NCBI GenBank assembly: GCA_011391125.1
Contig: JAABRE010000021.1
Span: 1-64,000 of the forward strand
Direction of reading: 5' to 3'
Origin: Synechococcales cyanobacterium S06
GTDB lineage: Bacteria > Cyanobacteriota > Cyanobacteriia > Cyanobacteriales > JAABRE01
DNA length: 64,000 nt
A program made the position numbers and the translations under genes. Below, piece by piece: positions 60,153-64,000 of this stretch (position 1 is the stretch's first letter; each line of letters starts with the position of its first letter). Under the pieces are notes generated by a model, which saw nothing but the letters and a program-made list of their open reading frames with translations, had not been told where the DNA came from and did no database searches.

Positions 60153-60267
60153 ACTATACTCCTGGCATCTACAATTAGGATGTAGAAGCAAGTATAGGGC
60201 AATTGCGTAGATTTTGCAACCCTAGCAATTGACTAATCAAGGGCAAAAGTCAGCAAATCTTGACAAT

Positions 60268-60363
60268 TATAGCATTTTCTGATTAAGTGTTATATACCCC
60301 CAACCCCCTCCTCCCAAAGGGAGAGGGGGAAAGAAAGACAAAATATCAACTAAAAATGCTATA
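60268..60363 (+). mobile_element. MITE family B, copy 3 (96 bp)
   Basis: TIR TATAGCATTTT / AAAATGCTATA (perfect 11 bp); core CCCCCAACCCCCTCCTCCCAAAGGGAGAGGGGG; shares CTGATTAAGTGTTA and GACAAAATATCAACTAAAAAT with copy 2. Confidence 0.78.
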
Positions 60364-60605
60364 AGCTATTTCACCAATTAACCTTATTAAAGGTTGATAA
60401 ATATCAAGAACTAACTTATCAAGCAAAAGCTGAAAAGGAAATTGAGATTTTAAGAGTAAATGGTAAAACTTGGGAAAAAGCAAGAATATTAGAAATCGAA
60501 ATGAGTTTAAATATTGATAACTGTGAAGATATAATAACCCAATATGAATCACCCTTAGATGACATTAGACAAATGATTAAAAATGGTGAAATAAATTGCG
60601 ATTAA
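60364..60605 (+). pseudogene. C-terminal fragment of an uncharacterised protein, 5' end lost at MITE B
   Basis: + strand reads LFHQLTLLKVDKYQELTYQAKAEKEIEILRVNGKTWEKARILEIEMSLNIDNCEDIITQYESPLDDIRQMIKNGEINCD*, open up to the MITE edge with no ATG start. Confidence 0.5.
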
Positions 60606-60706
60606 AATGTAGGGTAAAAAGTTACTTAAATTATCGCTATAATTAATTATTAATGTTTAAAAATTTCCCCGCTTACAAAAATTTTACATGAGAAAATTAG
60701 CTTAAT

Positions 60707-61057
60707 ATGTTATTAAGAGAAATTGTTAGTCATCTTTATATAGATGAGCGTAAACTTACTGAATATGCACTAAATTATGATAATCCCAAGGGAAAAGAAA
60801 AGGCAATTATGTTTGAAAAACATCTTGGTTTTACTCCTAATAATTATCAATTATTACTTCAGCAAATTTATGAAAAAACCCTTAATCATACTGCAATTTT
60901 ACAACAAAGCGAGCACCATGGTGACAGGTATCAAGTCGATTTAACCATTACAGGTGTTAAGATAGGACAAGAAGAAATTGTGAGAACAGGTTGGCTGGTT
61001 GAACAAAATAGTAATACAGCTAGATTAATAACTTTATTTATCAAAAAAAGAAAATGA
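60707..61057 (+). CDS. DUF6883-like protein
   Basis: LTEYALNYDNPKGKEKAIMFEKHLGFTPNNYQLLLQQIYEKTL...VDLTITGVKIGQEEIVRTGWLVEQNSNTARLITLFIKK. Confidence 0.7.
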   Translation: MLLREIVSHLYIDERKLTEYALNYDNPKGKEKAIMFEKHLGFTPNNYQLLLQQIYEKTLNHTAILQQSEHHGDRYQVDLTITGVKIGQEEIVRTGWLVEQNSNTARLITLFIKKRK

Positions 61058-61410
61058 TTAAACCAGAATATTTTGACATTGTGGAATTATTAATAGATTT
61101 ACCCCAATATAACTTAAGTATAGGAGAACAAGGGGCGATCGTTGAATGTTTTGAAGATGATAGTTATGAGGTGGAATTTACTAATTCCGATGGTGAAACT
61201 TTAGCTTTGTGTAACTTATCTAATTACCAATTTATTGTAATTTGGAAATCAGCAACTAAAACCTGGTTATCCTTAGCAGATAAAATTAATTTAATTATTA
61301 ATATTTTGCCTGATTCTACTCAAAATGAGGTCTTAGATTTTGCCCATTTTTTATATAAAAAATATCAGTTTAGTAATAATAATGACTTAAAAAATAAGGT
61401 GCTTAATTAG
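61054..61410 (+). CDS. DUF4926-like protein
   Basis: FDIVELLIDLPQYNLSIGEQGAIVECFEDDSYEVEFTNSDGETLALCNLSNYQFIVIW; 4-nt ATGA overlap with the upstream gene. Confidence 0.75.
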   Translation: MIKPEYFDIVELLIDLPQYNLSIGEQGAIVECFEDDSYEVEFTNSDGETLALCNLSNYQFIVIWKSATKTWLSLADKINLIINILPDSTQNEVLDFAHFLYKKYQFSNNNDLKNKVLN

Positions 61411-61438
61411 ATAATTTGAAATATAAGAGGTTAAAATT

Positions 61439-62020
61439 ATGACCACAATTAGTGTAATAGAAAAGGTAGAATTATCAGGTATAAGTTGGGAAACCTACGA
61501 AAATTTATCCAGGGAATTAGATAAAAGTCGTCGCTTACGTTTAAGCTATTATTATGGAGATTTAGAAATTATGACTCCTTCCCCTGAACATGAAATTTAT
61601 AAAGCAGTTGTTGGCCGTTTTGTTGATACTTTAGCGGAGGAATTAGATGTTTATATTTATCCCTTAGAATCGACTACTTTTAAGAAATTTAAACAAATTA
61701 GTGCCGAACCTGATAAGTGTTTTTATCTGAAAAATAGGAAAGCAGTTCAAGGAAAAAAAAGATTAGATGAAAACGATCCTCCTCCAGATTTAGTAATAGA
61801 AATTGATGTTACCAGTAGTTCACAAAAAAGGTTAGAAATTTACGCAGAAATGAGATTTCCTGAAATATGGCGTTATGATCTAAGATTATTTAAAATCTAT
61901 CATTTAGTAGGCCAGAAATATCAAGAATTTCCCGAAAGTTTGGCATTTCCTAATATTCCTTTATTAGAAATTGCTACTTTTTTAAAACAAGTGGAAACCA
62001 CCGAATATTTAGATTTATAG
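61439..62020 (+). CDS. Uma2 family (DUF820) putative endonuclease, truncated by MITE A
   Basis: RRLRLSYYYGDLEIMTPSPEHE...DPPPDLVIEIDVTSSSQKRLEIYAEMRFPEIWRYD. Stop TAG falls inside the MITE terminal repeat. Confidence 0.9.
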   Translation: MTTISVIEKVELSGISWETYENLSRELDKSRRLRLSYYYGDLEIMTPSPEHEIYKAVVGRFVDTLAEELDVYIYPLESTTFKKFKQISAEPDKCFYLKNRKAVQGKKRLDENDPPPDLVIEIDVTSSSQKRLEIYAEMRFPEIWRYDLRLFKIYHLVGQKYQEFPESLAFPNIPLLEIATFLKQVETTEYLDL

Positions 62021-62143
62021 TAATTTCAATTAAGATTAGAACAGTTAAAAAATAGGTTCGTAGTTGCGCTTTAGCGCTTCTTAGGACTAAAGTCCAACAA
62101 CAAACTAAAAACTTTTGTTTAATTTTTATTTGGAATTACTATA
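62016..62143. mobile_element. MITE family A, copy 2 (128 bp including TA duplication)
   Basis: TIR TATAGTAATTTCAA / TTGGAATTACTATA; interior nearly identical to 703..830. Confidence 0.88.
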
Positions 62144-62188
62144 GTTCGTTTATTTAGAAACTGGATTAGAACGCAAATTAACAATTAA
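62144..62188 (+). pseudogene. Displaced C-terminal 14 codons of the Uma2 gene
   Basis: GTTCGTTTATTTAGAAACTGGATTAGAACGCAAATTAACAATTAA = VRLFRNWIRTQINN*. Confidence 0.75.
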
Positions 62189-62228
62189 TCTGGTTAAAAT
62201 TATGGTAAAAACTGTTAGAAAATAATTT

Positions 62229-62312
62229 TGTCAATGCGATAATTTTCACGGTCAAAGTTGCGGTATGAAAAATAATTTAACTGTCGATCATCTCATTCCT
62301 TTAGCAAACTAA
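62229..62312 (+). pseudogene. Possible HNH endonuclease remnant
   Basis: Reads CQCDNFHGQSCGMKNNLTVDHLIPLAN*; LTVDHLIPLA resembles the HNH core; frame broken after it. Confidence 0.35.
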
Positions 62313-62506
62313 CACCGTCAATTAAGTTGGATTAATAATTATTGATCAGTTTTAACGAGTAAAATTTTCTGCAAAAGTCAAATATGAATCATCAACGCTA
62401 CACCAAATTTTCACCTTTTTAAATTATAATTTATTCTAGTTTTGTTGATTAATAACATCATTAAATCTGCTTAAAGAATAATTGAGATTAAATTATCAGA
62501 AAAAAT

Positions 62507-62857
62507 ATGAAACAACTAGCACTGCTGATCCTAATTCTAATGGGCCTTTGTTCTCAAAGTGCGATCGCCCAAACAATGGAGGAAGAGGAAAAATTTGATC
62601 AAAGTATTGAACACTTTGGTTACTTATCGGGGATGGCCTTTCAATGCGCTGATTTGAATCAAGCCGAAAGCATGGAAATGGATGCCTTAAAAGCATTCAC
62701 GGGAATTACCCGTTTATTTGGTTCTGATACCGCATTTTTTTATGCCGCATCCTACGGAGTCGGTGCAACGAACAAGATTGATCGCAGTAAATGTGCCGAA
62801 TATATCCGTCAATTTCAAGAAAGCATGGAAGTAACTCCCCTGAAAAAAGGAGAATAA
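62507..62857 (+). CDS. Small secreted uncharacterised protein
   Basis: Signal peptide MKQLALLILILMGLCSQSAIAQ; no family recognised. Confidence 0.65.
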   Translation: MKQLALLILILMGLCSQSAIAQTMEEEEKFDQSIEHFGYLSGMAFQCADLNQAESMEMDALKAFTGITRLFGSDTAFFYAASYGVGATNKIDRSKCAEYIRQFQESMEVTPLKKGE

Positions 62858-62859
62858 CC

Positions 62860-63150
62860 ATGAAAAAACGTTTGATTTGGGTTAATTTGAGCCTAATTTC
62901 CTGTGTCGGCTTGTTGAATCTGGCAATGCCCTTAAGTGTACGGGCCGATTGTCATGGAGCGATTCGGCGGGAAGTTCGAGAAGGTGCGCGAGAAATTAGC
63001 AGGGAGCGTCGTGAAGCGACGAGGGAAGTCTTAAGATCGGATAATCGCTTTGAGGCCCGTCGAGAAGTGCGGGAGGGGATTCGAGAAGTACAACGGGAAA
63101 GACGAGAATTGCGACGGGAAGTACGACGGGAAATTAGGAGGAGATGTTAA
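62860..63150 (+). CDS. Secreted Arg/Glu-rich repeat protein (96 aa)
   Basis: Signal peptide ...LNLAMPLSVRADC then REVREGAREISRERREATREVLRS...REVREGIREVQRERRELRREVRREIRRRC; GGAG upstream of ATG 62860. Confidence 0.65.
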   Translation: MKKRLIWVNLSLISCVGLLNLAMPLSVRADCHGAIRREVREGAREISRERREATREVLRSDNRFEARREVREGIREVQRERRELRREVRREIRRRC

Positions 63151-63186
63151 CACCACTGTCAGGAAATCTTGATCAATAGGGTGTTT

Positions 63187-63219
63187 AGAAATCCGATTTT
63201 GCTGAAAAATCGGATTTCT
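63187..63219. terminator. Hairpin AGAAATCCGATTTT-GCTGA-AAAATCGGATTTCT
   Basis: 14-bp perfect arms between convergent genes; same arms as 834..898. Confidence 0.8.
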
Positions 63220-63224
63220 GTTAT

Positions 63225-64000
63225 TTATTCTTCTTCAAATAAATTGGGTTGAATAAAATTAATTTGCTCTTCTTTTTGTGCTTTTTTAAAGGTTAATTCT
63301 CCTCGACTTAAATCGAAATATTCAGCTTTTTTATTTCCTAATAATAATTCTTCGATAATTAATATTTGGATAATCGGATAATTTTGCCCATTTCCTGCTT
63401 GATAAAAACCCGCTTTGGCTGCTTCTTGAACCATGGGTTTTGTCGGTGGAGTTAAGGTAATAAATAGTCCCATTTTTGCCTTATTTGCTGTCATTGTACC
63501 GGATAAATCTCGTATCATAGCCGCTCCGACATTTTTGCCCCCTTTTACACTCACAATTATCTTTTCTGTGGTGGTTTTATTTTTATTTTTCATGCTATCT
63601 TTGCAATCTTTAAAGTAAATTATACCGTCTATTCCTGTGTCTGATCCTTTTTTCTTACCTTGATAAGGTTGAGCATTGACTAAGGAAACCGCCCACCATT
63701 GAAATTGATACGCATCTCGATTAAATAAATCTAAAGCTGCAGCCACATCTTTGGGTGTTCCTTCTACTTCAAATTCGATCCCTTTTACTGTTATTAATTT
63801 ACTCGTTTTTTCATCTTCAATTTGACGATTTGGAAACGCATCTTTTAGTCTTTTTTCGATCGCCGAAATTGCCAAATGGGTAATATCAATTCCGATCCAA
63901 TTTCGGCCTAGTTTTTCTGCCGCATGAACCGCAGTTCCACAGCCACAAAAAGGGTCTAAAATTAAGTCATTTTCCTTACTACTAGCATTAATTATTCTCT
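63225..64000 (-). CDS. DNA methyltransferase (N6_N4_Mtase type) fused to an Mrr-like restriction endonuclease domain; N-terminus off the right edge
   Basis: Reading in from 64000: RIINASSSKENDLILDPFCGCGTAVHAAEKLGRNWIGIDITHLAISAIEKRLKDAFP (motif DPFxGxGT), then SDTGIDGIIYFKD...KIIVSVKGGKNVGAAMIRDLSGTM. Confidence 0.85.
   Translation of the reverse strand, partial: RIINASSKENDLILDPFCGCGTAVHAAEKLGRNWIGIDITHLAISAIEKRLKDAFPNRQIEDEKTSKLITVKGIEFEVEGTPKDVAAALDLFNRDAYQFQWWAVSLVNAQPYQGKKKGSDTGIDGIIYFKDCKDSMKNKNKTTTEKIIVSVKGGKNVGAAMIRDLSGTMTANKAKMGLFITLTPPTKPMVQEAAKAGFYQAGNGQNYPIIQILIIEELLLGNKKAEYFDLSRGELTFKKAQKEEQINFIQPNLFEEE

Noticed and set aside
60346-60552. 68-aa minus-strand ORF
   Set aside because: Antisense to a better plus-strand gene fragment and overlaps the MITE end.
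62496-62696. 66-aa minus-strand ORF
   Set aside because: Antisense to a signal-peptide-bearing ORF with a plausible start; no family features.

Overview
This is a low-GC cyanobacterial chromosome segment. Support comes from psb28, psb30/ycf12, Ycf66, GUN4, a CURT1/CAAD protein, PII, ClpS, DUF3172/DUF3611/DUF4278 proteins and many HIP1 (GCGATCGC) sites. Most of the window is housekeeping: uvrA, glnB, mtnA, clpS, recJ, recR, panB, aroK, rne, a cysteine desulfurase, folK, phr, glmS, moaB, an RNase II/R-family gene, rpsR and rpmG. An hpsA-like pseudopilin cluster lies at 35.8-42.6 kb, and the stretch from about 49.5 to 64 kb looks more accessory. The observations I rate highest are: (1) a 124-bp MITE with TA target duplication inserted in a Uma2-family gene; in silico excision restores the reading frame exactly. 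(2) A second MITE family with three copies at 49.5, 53.8 and 60.3 kb, where bases in the two inverted ends covary; two inverted copies bracket moaB and an unassigned 1217-aa SF2-helicase-like protein. (3) recR appears to start at a non-canonical ATT codon. (4) A NERD-SF1 helicase whose nuclease motif looks degenerate. (5) A translationally coupled DUF6883/DUF4926-like pair. (6) A near-leaderless 22-aa basic micro-ORF downstream of uvrA. (7) A family of 28-48 bp palindromes, plus heptameric tandem repeats. (8) A methyltransferase fused to an Mrr-like endonuclease domain at the right edge. All family assignments come from reading motifs by eye; no database search was run.
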